Below, one piece after another: positions 9,757 to 17,980 of a stretch of DNA of 46,816 nucleotides (its first letter is position 1; the number at the start of each line of letters is the position of its first letter). The DNA is from Massilia sp. HP4 (GTDB lineage: Bacteria; Pseudomonadota; Gammaproteobacteria; Burkholderiales; Burkholderiaceae_D). Location of the stretch: positions 1 to 46,816 of the forward strand of contig NZ_STGG01000039.1 in assembly GCF_005222695.1 (NCBI RefSeq), in the 5' to 3' direction. A program made the translations under genes and the position numbers. The notes beneath the pieces were generated by a model that did no database searches, had not been told where the DNA came from, and was given only the letters and a program-made list of their open reading frames with translations.

Positions 9757-12700
9757 ATGACGCCCACGCCACCCACCCTGTCCCGACCGGCGCCGCTGGC
9801 GGGCCCGGGCGCGGGCGCCGGCCCGTTCCTGTTGCTTCTGCTGCTGCTGGCGCTGTCGATGTGGTTCCCGGCGCAGGCCGCGCCGCTGCAACTGGCCGCC
9901 GCCGCCGAGGTGGTCGACGCCTGGCCGGCGGTGACCATCCTGCGCGATCCCGACAGCCGGCTGGACGCCCCTGCCGCGCTGGCCGCGGCCGGCCGCTACG
10001 AGCGCCCCCGCACCGCCCGGGCCAGCCTCGGCATGCAGCCCGGCGCCACCTGGATCAGGATCCCGATCGCGGTGCCGCACGACTCCACCACCGGTTGGGT
10101 GATGCAGATCGATTACGCCCTGCTGGACGAGGTGGACGTGCATGTCGCCCAGGACGGGCGCCTGCGCCGGATCGCCTCGCTGGGCCGCATGCAGCAGCCG
10201 TCGGGCGACGCCCTCAAGGGGCGCGTGCCGGCCGCGGTGCTGCGCCTCGCGCCCGGCAAGGAATACACGGTGCTGGTCCGGGTCGCCTCGGTCGGCCCCA
10301 AGATCGTACCGATCAGCTTCATGCAGCCCACCGCCGTGCTGCCCGAGGCGCTGGGCGAACAGGTCTTGCAGGGCCTGCTGCTGGGACTGCGCATCACCCT
10401 GATCCTGTATGCGCTCGGCCAGTGGTACACGCTGCGCGAACACCTGTTCGGCAAGTACGCGCTGCTGGCCACCGGCGTGACCGTGTATTCGCTGGCCTGG
10501 TTCGGCCTGGCCGGGCAGTACCTGTGGCCGGGCAACCTTTGGCTGCTCGAGCATGGCGCCGGCCTGGCCTCGGCCCTGGCCTCCTGCGGCGCCTACCTGT
10601 TCGTCGAACACGTGCTGGCGCGCCCCGGCCAGGACCGCATCTTCAGCCGCCTGATGAAAACCTTTGCCGCCCTGTGCCTGGTGACGGCTGTCGGTTTCGC
10701 CCTGGACCTGATCGGCCATCGCCACCTGGTGCTGGTGGTCGGCACGCTGGGCATCATGCCGATGCTGCTCGGCCTGCCCGGGGCCTTTCGCCGGGCCCGC
10801 GCCGGCGACCCGGTCGGCGGCTACCTGCTGCTCGGCTGGGCGGTCACCTTCGGCACCTCGCTGGTCACGGCCCAGCTGATCAACGGCAAGCTGCCGGCCA
10901 CTTTCTGGACCATGCACGCGCTGGTGTTCGGCAGCACCTTCAATATGCTGGTGTTCATGCGCATCCTGGGCCTGCGCACCAAGGCGCTGCAGGCGGCGAT
11001 GCTGCGCGCCGAGGCCAACACCCGCATGAAATCCGAATTCCTGGCCAATATGAGCCACGAGATCCGCACCCCGATGAACGCCATCATCGGCATGAGCCGG
11101 CTGGCCCTGATGAGCGAGCCGGCGCCGGCCCTGCGCAACTACCTGAGCAAGATCCTGGGCGCGAGCGAGCACCTGATGGGCATCATCGACGACATCCTCG
11201 ATTTTTCGCGCATCGAAGCCGGCAAGCTGCGCCTGGAGGCGGTGCCCTTCGATCTCGACGAGACGCTCGAGCACCTGGCGGGCCTCCTGGGCGTGAAGGC
11301 CGAGGCCAAGGGCATCGAGCTGATCTTCCGGGTCGCTCCCGGCGTGCCGCAGCGCCTGGTCGGCGACCCGCTGCGCCTGGGCCAGGTCTTGATCAACCTG
11401 GCCGGCAATGCCGTCAAGTTCACCGAGCGCGGCGAGATCGTGGTCGCGGTCGAGGCGGTCGGGACCGAAGAGGGCCGGATCACGCTCGAATTCTCGGTCA
11501 GCGACACCGGCATCGGCATGACCCAGGAACAGGTCGGACGCCTGTTCCAGTCGTTCAGCCAGGCCGACAGCTCGACCACCCGCAAATACGGCGGCACCGG
11601 CCTCGGGCTGTCGATCTCGCGCCAGCTGGTCGAACTGATGCAAGGCCAGATCTCGGTGCGCAGCACGCCCGGCGCGGGCAGCCGCTTCACCTTCAGCGTG
11701 CCGCTCGGGACCGACGATTCGCTGGCGGTGGCCGGCGCCGTGCGCAGGGCGATGCTGCAGGACGTGCGCGCGCTGGTGGTGGACGACAGCGCCACCGCCC
11801 GCGCCGCGCTGGTCGAGATGCTCGGCGCCCTGGGCGTGGACGCCGATCCCGCCGCCTCGGGCGAGGAATGCCTGGCGCTGCTGGCACGCGCCGACGGCGC
11901 CCGCAAGCCGTACCAGATCGTGCTGATGGATTACCTGATGCCAGGCCTGGACGGGGTGGAGACGATCCGCCGCATCCGCCGCAGCGCACAAGAACATGGA
12001 CACGACTGTCCACCGCCCGCGATCCTCATGATCTCGGCCTGCACCCGCGAGACCGTCATGGAGGAGGAAGGCGAACTGCCGGTCGACGCCTTCCTGCACA
12101 AGCCGGTCGGACCGGCCCTGCTTTACCATAGCCTGCTGCAGGTCCTGCACCCGCAGCTGGGCCCCTTTGACACGATGGAAAAATACCTGCCTGCCATGGC
12201 CGAGCTGCCGCGCCTTGACGGCGCGCGCATCCTGCTTGCCGAAGACAATGCCAACAACCGCGAGGTGGCGCTCGATTTCATGGCCGCCGCCCGCATGCGG
12301 GTGGACATCGCCTTCAACGGCCTGGACGCCGTGCGCATGGCGCAGGACGGCGACTACGACCTGGTGCTGATGGACATCCAGATGCCCGGGATGGACGGCT
12401 TGGCGGCGACCCGCGAGATCCGCCACGACCCGCGCCTGCGCGGGCTGCCGATCGTGGCCATGACGGCGCACGCGCTGGCCAGCGACCGCGCGCTCTCGCG
12501 CCTGGCCGGCATGAACGACCACGTCAGCAAGCCGATCGACCCCGACCTGCTGTTCTGCACCCTGCTCAAGTGGATCGACCCGGCGCGCCTGGAGGGCCGC
12601 GAAGTGCCGCAGGCGAGCCGGCCGGCGTCGGCTTCGGCTTTGGCGCCAGAGGGCGCGGCCGCAGCGCTGCCGGCGGTGCCCGGCATCGACTGGCGCCTGG

Positions 12701-13281
12701 CCCTGGAGAACGTCGACGGCCAGCGCGGCCGCCTCGAAAAGCGGGCCGGCAGCTTCGTGCGCGAATATGCCGGCGCGCCGCGCATCCTGCGCGAAGCCCT
12801 GGCAACGGGCGACCATCCGCGGCTGCAGGTGCTGGCCCACAACCTGAAGTCGAGCGCGGCATACGTCGGCGCCTTCGAACTGGCCGGCGCCGCCAGCCGC
12901 CTGGAGCAGGCCCTGCGCGCCGGCGAGCTGGCCCGCCTCGGGGTCCAGGTGCCGGCCCTGGTGGCGGCGGCCGAAACGGTGCTGGCCGGCCTGGCCCAGG
13001 TGGCCGCCGCCAGCCTGCCGAAACCGGCCGATCCAGAAGCGCTGGCGGCGGTGATCGTGCGCCTGGACGGCTACCTGCGTGGCGACGATGCGCGCGCCGA
13101 GGATGCGCTGGCCGAGCTCGAATCGCTGCTGGCGGCGGGCATGGACGCCAACCTGGTCGACGCGCCGCTCGATGCCGTGCGGCGCGCAGTCACCGAGATC
13201 GAGTATGCTGCGGCGCTGGCGCCGCTGGCCGTCCTGGCCGCGCGGCTCGATCTCGGCCACAGCCTGGAACACGCACAATGA
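9757..13281 (+). CDS. Second 7TMR-DISM hybrid histidine kinase with two receivers and an Hpt domain
   Basis: A 1174-residue paralogue of the preceding kinase with the same order of parts: periplasmic DISMED2 domain, seven-helix membrane block, HisKA (H434), ATPase domain, receiver 1 (D725 in MDYLMPG), receiver 2 (D873 in MDIQMPG) and Hpt (H1028). The cytoplasmic halves are close to identical in long blocks. The periplasmic and membrane halves differ more, as expected if duplicated sensors have diverged in ligand. The N-terminus has an extra proline/glycine-rich stretch before the hydrophobic segment. AAGGA ten bases before the ATG is an acceptable ribosome site. The stop overlaps the start of the diguanylate cyclase gene (ATGA), so the two are translationally coupled. 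Confidence 0.93.
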   Translation: MTPTPPTLSRPAPLAGPGAGAGPFLLLLLLLALSMWFPAQAAPLQLAAAAEVVDAWPAVTILRDPDSRLDAPAALAAAGRYERPRTARASLGMQPGATWIRIPIAVPHDSTTGWVMQIDYALLDEVDVHVAQDGRLRRIASLGRMQQPSGDALKGRVPAAVLRLAPGKEYTVLVRVASVGPKIVPISFMQPTAVLPEALGEQVLQGLLLGLRITLILYALGQWYTLREHLFGKYALLATGVTVYSLAWFGLAGQYLWPGNLWLLEHGAGLASALASCGAYLFVEHVLARPGQDRIFSRLMKTFAALCLVTAVGFALDLIGHRHLVLVVGTLGIMPMLLGLPGAFRRARAGDPVGGYLLLGWAVTFGTSLVTAQLINGKLPATFWTMHALVFGSTFNMLVFMRILGLRTKALQAAMLRAEANTRMKSEFLANMSHEIRTPMNAIIGMSRLALMSEPAPALRNYLSKILGASEHLMGIIDDILDFSRIEAGKLRLEAVPFDLDETLEHLAGLLGVKAEAKGIELIFRVAPGVPQRLVGDPLRLGQVLINLAGNAVKFTERGEIVVAVEAVGTEEGRITLEFSVSDTGIGMTQEQVGRLFQSFSQADSSTTRKYGGTGLGLSISRQLVELMQGQISVRSTPGAGSRFTFSVPLGTDDSLAVAGAVRRAMLQDVRALVVDDSATARAALVEMLGALGVDADPAASGEECLALLARADGARKPYQIVLMDYLMPGLDGVETIRRIRRSAQEHGHDCPPPAILMISACTRETVMEEEGELPVDAFLHKPVGPALLYHSLLQVLHPQLGPFDTMEKYLPAMAELPRLDGARILLAEDNANNREVALDFMAAARMRVDIAFNGLDAVRMAQDGDYDLVLMDIQMPGMDGLAATREIRHDPRLRGLPIVAMTAHALASDRALSRLAGMNDHVSKPIDPDLLFCTLLKWIDPARLEGREVPQASRPASASALAPEGAAAALPAVPGIDWRLALENVDGQRGRLEKRAGSFVREYAGAPRILREALATGDHPRLQVLAHNLKSSAAYVGAFELAGAASRLEQALRAGELARLGVQVPALVAAAETVLAGLAQVAAASLPKPADPEALAAVIVRLDGYLRGDDARAEDALAELESLLAAGMDANLVDAPLDAVRRAVTEIEYAAALAPLAVLAARLDLGHSLEHAQ

Positions 13282-14198
13282 ACGTAGTAGAGATGCAGAA
13301 GGTCCTGGTGGCGGACGACGACGCCATCAACCGCGAAGTGCTCGGCGAGCTGCTCAAGCCCGAATACACGGTGCTGCTGGCCCGTAACGGCGCCCAGACC
13401 CTGGAGCGCGCCATGCGCCACCTGCCCGACCTGATCCTGCTCGACGTGATGATGCCCGACATGGACGGCTACGAGGTGCTGCGCCGCCTGCGCGATGAAC
13501 CGCAGACCGCGCACATCTCGGTGATCTTCATCTCGGGCCTGGACCGGCCCGAGGACGAAGCGAATGGCCTCAAGATGGGCGCCTCGGACTACATCGTCAA
13601 ACCCTTCAACCAGACCGTCGTCATGGCGCGCGTGGCCCTGCACCTGCAGGTGGTGCGCCAGCGCCGGATGCTGGAGCGCCTCGCCAATATCGACGGCCTG
13701 ACCGAGCTGGCCAACCGGCGCCGCTTCGACGAGATGTACAGCCTCGAATGGCAGCGCGCGCGGCGCTCGGGCCGGCCGCTGTCGCTGGCCCTGCTCGACA
13801 TCGACGCCTTCAAGCAATTCAACGACCGCTACGGCCACCCGGCCGGCGACCGCGCACTGCGTTCGGTGGCGCGGGTGGCCGGCGCCGCCATGCGCCGCCC
13901 AGCCGACCTGGCGGCGCGCTACGGGGGCGAGGAATTGCTGCTCTTGATGCCCGAGACCGGCGCCTTGGAGGCCCGGAAGGTGGCGGAGGATGTGCGCGAG
14001 GCGGTTGCGGCGCTGAATATCCCGCACGAGGCGTCAAGCGTGGCGCCGCTACTGACCGTCAGCATCGGCGGCGCCACCTTCGATCCGGCCGGCGAGGAGC
14101 AACAGTCAGAGCTGTTCGAAGCGGCCGACGCCCAGCTGTATCGCGCCAAGCAGAATGGCCGCAACCAGGTCTGGTGGCGCGAGGGCGGCGCGGCCTGA
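13278..14198 (+). CDS. Response regulator with GGDEF diguanylate cyclase output
   Basis: A 306-residue receiver-GGDEF protein of the PleD/WspR type that would make c-di-GMP from two GTP. The receiver domain (about residues 7-120) has the acidic pocket VADDD, phospho-acceptor D56 in [10 protein letters not shown] and lysine in the KPF motif. The GGDEF domain starts near 140 ([17 protein letters not shown]). The active site is GGEEL (216-220), a functional variant of GGDEF. The inhibitory site RPAD (207-210) lies five residues before it, so product feedback should be intact. The ATG overlaps the TGA of the upstream kinase. This makes the protein the obvious phosphorylation target of the Hpt domains of one or both kinases. 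Confidence 0.93.
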   Translation: MNVVEMQKVLVADDDAINREVLGELLKPEYTVLLARNGAQTLERAMRHLPDLILLDVMMPDMDGYEVLRRLRDEPQTAHISVIFISGLDRPEDEANGLKMGASDYIVKPFNQTVVMARVALHLQVVRQRRMLERLANIDGLTELANRRRFDEMYSLEWQRARRSGRPLSLALLDIDAFKQFNDRYGHPAGDRALRSVARVAGAAMRRPADLAARYGGEELLLLMPETGALEARKVAEDVREAVAALNIPHEASSVAPLLTVSIGGATFDPAGEEQQSELFEAADAQLYRAKQNGRNQVWWREGGAA

Positions 14199-14208
14199 AC
14201 GGTTGGAA

Positions 14209-14817
14209 TCAGCCGGCCTTGGCGCGCTTCTTGAAGGTCGCCACCCGGTACAGGTACCAGCCCAGCAGGCCGATCAGGACCGCCTTGGAGACCGGATCGA
14301 CGTATTCGGCCACGCGCTCGTACTGGCTCTCGAGCATATAGCCGGCGCCGGTGAGGATGCCGGTCCAGACCAGCGATCCGACCGTCGAGAACAGCAAGAA
14401 CTGCCCCATCGGCATGCAGGCAAGGCCGGCCGGGACCGAGATCAGGGTGCGGATGGCCGGGATCAGGCGTCCGAACAGCACGATCTTGCGCCCGTGTTTC
14501 TCGAACGATTCCATCGAATGCTCGATGTCGCCGTGGGTGACCGTCAACCAGCGTGCATGCTTGTCGGCGAAGGCTTCCAGCCGCTCCTTGCCATAGACCT
14601 TGCCGGCGTAATACCAGGGCAAGGCGCCGGCGACCGAGCCGGCAGTGCCGGCAATCAAGACTCCCACCACATTGAGGTCGCCGCGCGCGGCCACGAAGCC
14701 GGCGAAGGGCATGATCAGCTCGGACGGTATCGGCGGGAAGATATTTTCCAGCGCCATCAGGGCAAACACGGCCAGGTAGCCGCCGCTCTGCATGAACTCG
14801 GTGATGAAGTCGAACAC
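14209..14817 (-). CDS. DedA-family membrane protein
   Basis: A 202-residue polytopic inner-membrane protein of the DedA/SNARE-associated (PF09335) family. Members are linked to undecaprenyl-phosphate and phospholipid flipping and to proton-motive-force homeostasis. Visible family features are ENIFPPIPSELIMPFAGF near the N-terminus and the FGRLIPAIRTLISVPAG segment with its conserved arginines. Several hydrophobic helices run through it, and the tail is basic. It starts at a GTG (14817) with GTAGGAG eight bases upstream. The gene is convergent with the diguanylate cyclase, only ten bases apart at their ends. The AraC gene lies upstream on the same strand. Confidence 0.9.
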   Translation of the reverse strand: MFDFITEFMQSGGYLAVFALMALENIFPPIPSELIMPFAGFVAARGDLNVVGVLIAGTAGSVAGALPWYYAGKVYGKERLEAFADKHARWLTVTHGDIEHSMESFEKHGRKIVLFGRLIPAIRTLISVPAGLACMPMGQFLLFSTVGSLVWTGILTGAGYMLESQYERVAEYVDPVSKAVLIGLLGWYLYRVATFKKRAKAG

Positions 14818-14833
14818 GGGGCACTCCTACTGG

Positions 14834-15307
14834 TTAGGCAGTCTCCACGATAGCCAGTTCCAGCGGGCGCTTCTGTTCGCTTGCGTACGGATCGGCGGCG
14901 GCGCTGCGCGTGTGCAGGCAGCGCCAGACGTGGGGCGACAGGCCGATCGTTTCGTGGAAGGTGCGCGTGAAATGCGACTGGTCGCAAAAACCGTGCGCAT
15001 GGGCAATGGTCGTCAGCGGCGTGGTCGAATTGACCATCTCCGCGCACGCCGCCGCCAGCCGGCGCCGGATCACGTAGACGCGCGGCGGCACGCCGACGCT
15101 GTGCTTGAAGGCGCGCGTGAAATGGCTGACGCTCAGGCCGAGCGTCGCCGCCAGGCTGGCCGTGCGCAGGGTGGCGCCCAGGTTGGCGTCGATGTAGTCG
15201 GTGACCCGCTTGACCTGCCAGCGCGGCAGGCCGCCGTGGACGGGCTGGAGCGGCCGGCAGGCTCCGTGGGCCGGGATCGGGATCGAGATCGGGGACGCAG
15301 TCTGCAT
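14834..15307 (-). CDS. Short AraC-family transcriptional regulator
   Basis: About 157 residues, consisting mostly of the two-helix-turn-helix AraC/XylS DNA-binding domain with only about 45 residues before it and no separate effector domain. Domain landmarks are YIDANLGATLRTASLAATLGLS, the linker region SVSHFTRAFKHSVGVPPRVYV, and AHAHGFCDQSHFTRTFHETIGLSP. The start at 15307 has GGAGAG at good spacing; the longer frame to 15532 runs back through a hairpin and is unlikely. Two direct copies of ATGTTGC (on the plus strand at 15348 and 15367, 19 bases apart) lie before the start and could be an autoregulatory site. What it controls is unknown. Confidence 0.88.
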   Translation of the reverse strand: MQTASPISIPIPAHGACRPLQPVHGGLPRWQVKRVTDYIDANLGATLRTASLAATLGLSVSHFTRAFKHSVGVPPRVYVIRRRLAAACAEMVNSTTPLTTIAHAHGFCDQSHFTRTFHETIGLSPHVWRCLHTRSAAADPYASEQKRPLELAIVETA

Positions 15308-15389
15308 GGTGCTCTCCAGGGTGTCGGGTTGGGACAATCTAGACACCATGTTGCGGTCTGCCGGAGATGTTGCACAGACAAGATAGGGT

Positions 15390-15422
15390 GCTTGCCCACC
15401 CCCACGAAAGTGGGGGGCAAGC
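15390..15422. repeat. Hairpin between ridA-like and araC-like genes
   Basis: A long imperfect stem, GCTTGCCC...CCCAC pairing with GTGGG...GGGCAAGC around a GAAA (plus strand) loop. It lies just past the stop of the RidA-like gene and may end its transcript, although no T-run follows on the minus strand. Confidence 0.5.
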
Positions 15423-15432
15423 CGTGGCGGCG

Positions 15433-15897
15433 TCAGATGCTGGCGCTGTCGGGAAGGATGGCGCGGAAGGTGACCTCGATCAATTGCGGCGGCAGTGCCA
15501 GCCGCGTGACGCCAATCAGGTTGCTGGCGCATCGTGGCTGATCCATGCCGTAGAGTTCCTTCCTGACCTTGCCAGCCACGGCGAAGGCGGCGTCGACGTC
15601 CAGCACGTACAGCGACTCTTCGACGACGTCGTCCAGCGTCGCACCGAATTGCGCCAGCAATTCGATCGCATTCAGGTAGGTCTGGCGCATCTGCGCCTCC
15701 ATGCCACTGAAGTCGGTCGGGCGGCCCTGGGCGTCCAGCGGCGCCGGAGCGACCAGCTGCCCATCCTTGTCATGGCCCAACTGGCCAGACAGGTAGACCA
15801 CGTCCTTGACCTGTACCGCCTGGCTGTAGCCGTAGATGCTTTCCCAGGCGACGCCATGGTTGGCGGTCTTCTTGATGAGTCTTGGAGTCTCTTTCAT
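15433..15897 (-). CDS. RidA/YjgF/YER057c/UK114-family protein
   Basis: A 154-residue member of the Rid family, whose archetype RidA deaminates reactive enamine/imine intermediates from pyridoxal enzymes. The fold is recognisable from YSQAVQVKDVVYLSGQLG near the N-terminus, the GMEAQMRQTYLNAIELLAQFGATLDDVVEESLYV centre and a CASNLIGVTRLALPPQLIEVTFRAI end. In RidA the substrate-binding arginine lies in an RxxV-type motif near the C-terminus; here the segment reads NLIGVTRL, so it may belong to another Rid subgroup with a different or no deaminase activity. GAGGA lies upstream of the ATG. The neighbouring regulators may control it, but no operon is certain. Confidence 0.88.
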   Translation of the reverse strand: MKETPRLIKKTANHGVAWESIYGYSQAVQVKDVVYLSGQLGHDKDGQLVAPAPLDAQGRPTDFSGMEAQMRQTYLNAIELLAQFGATLDDVVEESLYVLDVDAAFAVAGKVRKELYGMDQPRCASNLIGVTRLALPPQLIEVTFRAILPDSASI

Positions 15898-16032
15898 GAT
15901 GCATTCCTCGAATTCGTGATGGAAACAGCTTGTGATCGCCGTGGCCGCGACCCCGGTCGATCTTCACGATTCTCTCAAACGCATGCGGCGCGGTCTTGTA
16001 CGTTCCTGCTGTCGGAATGCGTAAGACGCTGC

Positions 16033-16665
16033 TCAGATCTCGAGAAAGCCGCGCTCGATGCCGATCGTCACGGCGTGGGTGCGGTTATTCGCGCCCAGCT
16101 TGTCCATGATGCTGCGCAGGTGGCCCTTGACCGTGTCTTCGGACAGGTTCAGGACCGCGCCGATCTGCTTGTTGCCGTTGCCGCGCGCGATCAGCTCGAG
16201 CACTTGCAGCTCGCGCACCGTCAGGCTGTCCTGGCCCAGGTGGCGCGCCAGTTCGCCGGCGATCTCGGATGGGATATAACGGTGGCCGGCGGCCAGCATG
16301 CGGATCGCATCGGTCAGTTCCTTGCGCAGGGAGCTCTTGAGCAGATAGCCCTGGGCCCCGCTTTTGATCGCCTGCATGGCGCGGGCGTCGCCGCGGAAGG
16401 TGGTCAGGATCGCCAGGCAGGCGTGGGGGAATTCGGCGCGGATCGCCGCGATCGCATCCATCCCGTTCAGGCGCGGCATCTGCAGGTCGATCAGGGTGAC
16501 GGCCGGCCGCAGCTGGCGATACAGCTCGATCGCCTCGACGCCGTCGACGGCTTCGCCGACCACCCGCATATCGGGCTGGCTGCCGATCACGGCGGCGATC
16601 CCCTCGCGCATCAGTGGATGGTCGTCGGCGATCAGGACGTCGATGCTGCGCTGTTGATTGTTCAC
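16033..16665 (-). CDS. NarL/FixJ-type response regulator with LuxR helix-turn-helix
   Basis: About 210 residues. The N-terminal receiver (about 7-125) has the acidic pair in LIADDHP, phospho-acceptor D60 in LIDLQMPRLNG, a conserved threonine in LTTF and lysine in YLLKSS. The C-terminal LuxR-type domain (about 145-205) reads LTVRELQVLELIARGNGNKQ followed by LSEDTVKGHLRSIMDKLGANNRTHAV. The GTG at 16665 is preferred because AGAGGA precedes it; the in-frame ATG at 16704 lacks a ribosome site. No sensor kinase is adjacent, so its partner is unknown. Confidence 0.88.
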   Translation of the reverse strand: MNNQQRSIDVLIADDHPLMREGIAAVIGSQPDMRVVGEAVDGVEAIELYRQLRPAVTLIDLQMPRLNGMDAIAAIRAEFPHACLAILTTFRGDARAMQAIKSGAQGYLLKSSLRKELTDAIRMLAAGHRYIPSEIAGELARHLGQDSLTVRELQVLELIARGNGNKQIGAVLNLSEDTVKGHLRSIMDKLGANNRTHAVTIGIERGFLEI

Positions 16666-16732
16666 GGTGGTCCTCTTCTTGTTCTTGCGGCCGTCGAGGG
16701 GCATGATGCCAGCGCCGGCGCGCTGCGTCCAG

Positions 16733-17293
16733 TCACGGTCCTGGCCGCCCGACCCGGTTCGGTACCAGCCACAGTGCCGCCAGCAGCACGTGGATCAGCG
16801 CCGCCAGCGGCGGCTGCCACAGCGAGACCAGCACCGCGAGCGCATACAGGGCCAGCGACAGGCGGTTCTTGGCGTTCTGCCAGGTATGGGCGTGATCCAG
16901 GCCGGCGAGAAAGCCCAGGCGCCACGACAGCAGCATGAAGGACACCGAGCACAGGAACAGCACCACGCCGTACAGGGCGACCGGGGCCGGCGCGGTCGGA
17001 TGTCCGGCCACCCAGGCGGTCACGAACGGGATCAGCGACATCCAGAACAGCAGGTGCAGGTTGGCCCAGAGCGTCGCCCAGTCGACCCGCTCCACGCGCT
17101 CGAACAGCGCGTGGTGGTTGACCCAGTAGATGCCGACATAGACGAAGCTCAGGGCGTAGCGCAGCCACCCCGGGACCACGGCCAGCATATCGCCGGCCGT
17201 GGTCCCGCGCGGAGGCGACAGCTCCAGCACCATGATGGTGAGGATGACGGCGATCACGCCGTCGCTGAACGCCTCCAGGCGGGTCTTGGTCAT
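16733..17293 (-). CDS. TMEM175-family (DUF1211) putative potassium channel
   Basis: A 186-residue membrane protein with about six hydrophobic helices. The first helix carries the family hallmark RLEAFSDGVIAVILTIMVLEL, including the FSD motif that lines the pore in bacterial TMEM175 channels. The segment YVGIYWVNHHALF is also typical. Family members form tetrameric K+-selective leak channels in the inner membrane. Length and motifs fit a complete gene. AAGGA seven bases before the ATG supports the start. It lies nine bases downstream of the DUF1275 gene on the same strand, so the two are probably co-transcribed. Confidence 0.88.
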   Translation of the reverse strand: MTKTRLEAFSDGVIAVILTIMVLELSPPRGTTAGDMLAVVPGWLRYALSFVYVGIYWVNHHALFERVERVDWATLWANLHLLFWMSLIPFVTAWVAGHPTAPAPVALYGVVLFLCSVSFMLLSWRLGFLAGLDHAHTWQNAKNRLSLALYALAVLVSLWQPPLAALIHVLLAALWLVPNRVGRPGP

Positions 17294-17302
17294 GGGCCGT
17301 CC

Positions 17303-17980
17303 TTATGCCTGGTCCAGGCGCAGCAGGTGCAGGCACAGGATCGCCACCGGCACCGCGAGGGCGACGAAGCCGAACGCCAGGAACAGGAAGGCGCCGCCCG
17401 CGCAGCCGACGGCAAAGCCGAACAGCGGCCAGAAGAACTTGCTGCAGCGCGCCGTGGTGGCCGCGTCGCCGGCGCCGCGCAACTGGTCGACCGTGTCGAT
17501 CACCAGCTGGGTCACGTTCCCCGTCATCATCGAAGTCGGCGCCAGGTGGGCCAGCAGCAGCTTGCTGGCCGCGCTATGGGCGCCCATGGCCGCGGTGCCG
17601 AAGAGGCCCGCCGCCATCGCCAGTGCCGACATATCGCGCGCCACCGGTTCGGACAGCATGCCGCAGGCCATGAAACCCAGTAGCAGCACCAGCTGCAGCA
17701 GGTAGGATGGCCGGTGCGCGTCGCGCCCGCGCCGTTCGCAAGAAGCGACCAGCAGGCGCGCCGCGGCAATGCCGAGGATAAAGGCCGGAAAGGCCAGGAT
17801 CTTCAGCAGCGACGGGATGTTGGCCGGGTCGGCCAGCGAGGCGCCGAGCAGCACGAAGTTGCCGGTGACGTGGGCCGTGAACAGGCCGAACAGGCCGATG
17901 AAGCCCAGGGTATCGACATAGCCTCCGAGGAAGCCCATATTGAAGCCCTGCAGGCGGGATGGATTAGGAGCTGCCATCAT
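17303..17980 (-). CDS. DUF1275 (YoaK-type) membrane protein
   Basis: About 225 residues, with several transmembrane helices. The N-terminal signature GGYVDTLGFIGLFGLFTAHV followed by TGNFVLLGA, and the later SMMTGNVTQLVIDTVDQL, mark the DUF1275/YoaK family of inner-membrane proteins of unknown function. I place the start at the ATG 17980-17978, which shares its A with the stop codon of the upstream amidohydrolase (TGATG). This implies translational coupling, and no independent Shine-Dalgarno is seen. An ATG one codon later (17977) is equally possible. The membership of this gene in the hydrolase operon is notable but gives no clear function. Confidence 0.85.
   Translation of the reverse strand: MMAAPNPSRLQGFNMGFLGGYVDTLGFIGLFGLFTAHVTGNFVLLGASLADPANIPSLLKILAFPAFILGIAAARLLVASCERRGRDAHRPSYLLQLVLLLGFMACGMLSEPVARDMSALAMAAGLFGTAAMGAHSAASKLLLAHLAPTSMMTGNVTQLVIDTVDQLRGAGDAATTARCSKFFWPLFGFAVGCAGGAFLFLAFGFVALAVPVAILCLHLLRLDQA

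Noticed and set aside
7015..13278. A 2087-codon open frame on the minus strand through both hybrid kinases
   Set aside because: It is the antisense shadow of two GC-rich paralogous genes whose codon bias keeps the complementary frame open. The product is a low-complexity H/R/Q/G/A-rich string with no domain, and the plus-strand genes are unmistakable.
16666..16704. N-terminal extension MPLDGRKNKKRTT of the NarL-type regulator
   Set aside because: No ribosome site precedes the ATG at 16704, whereas AGAGGA is placed well for the GTG at 16665, and receivers normally begin within ten residues of the first strand.
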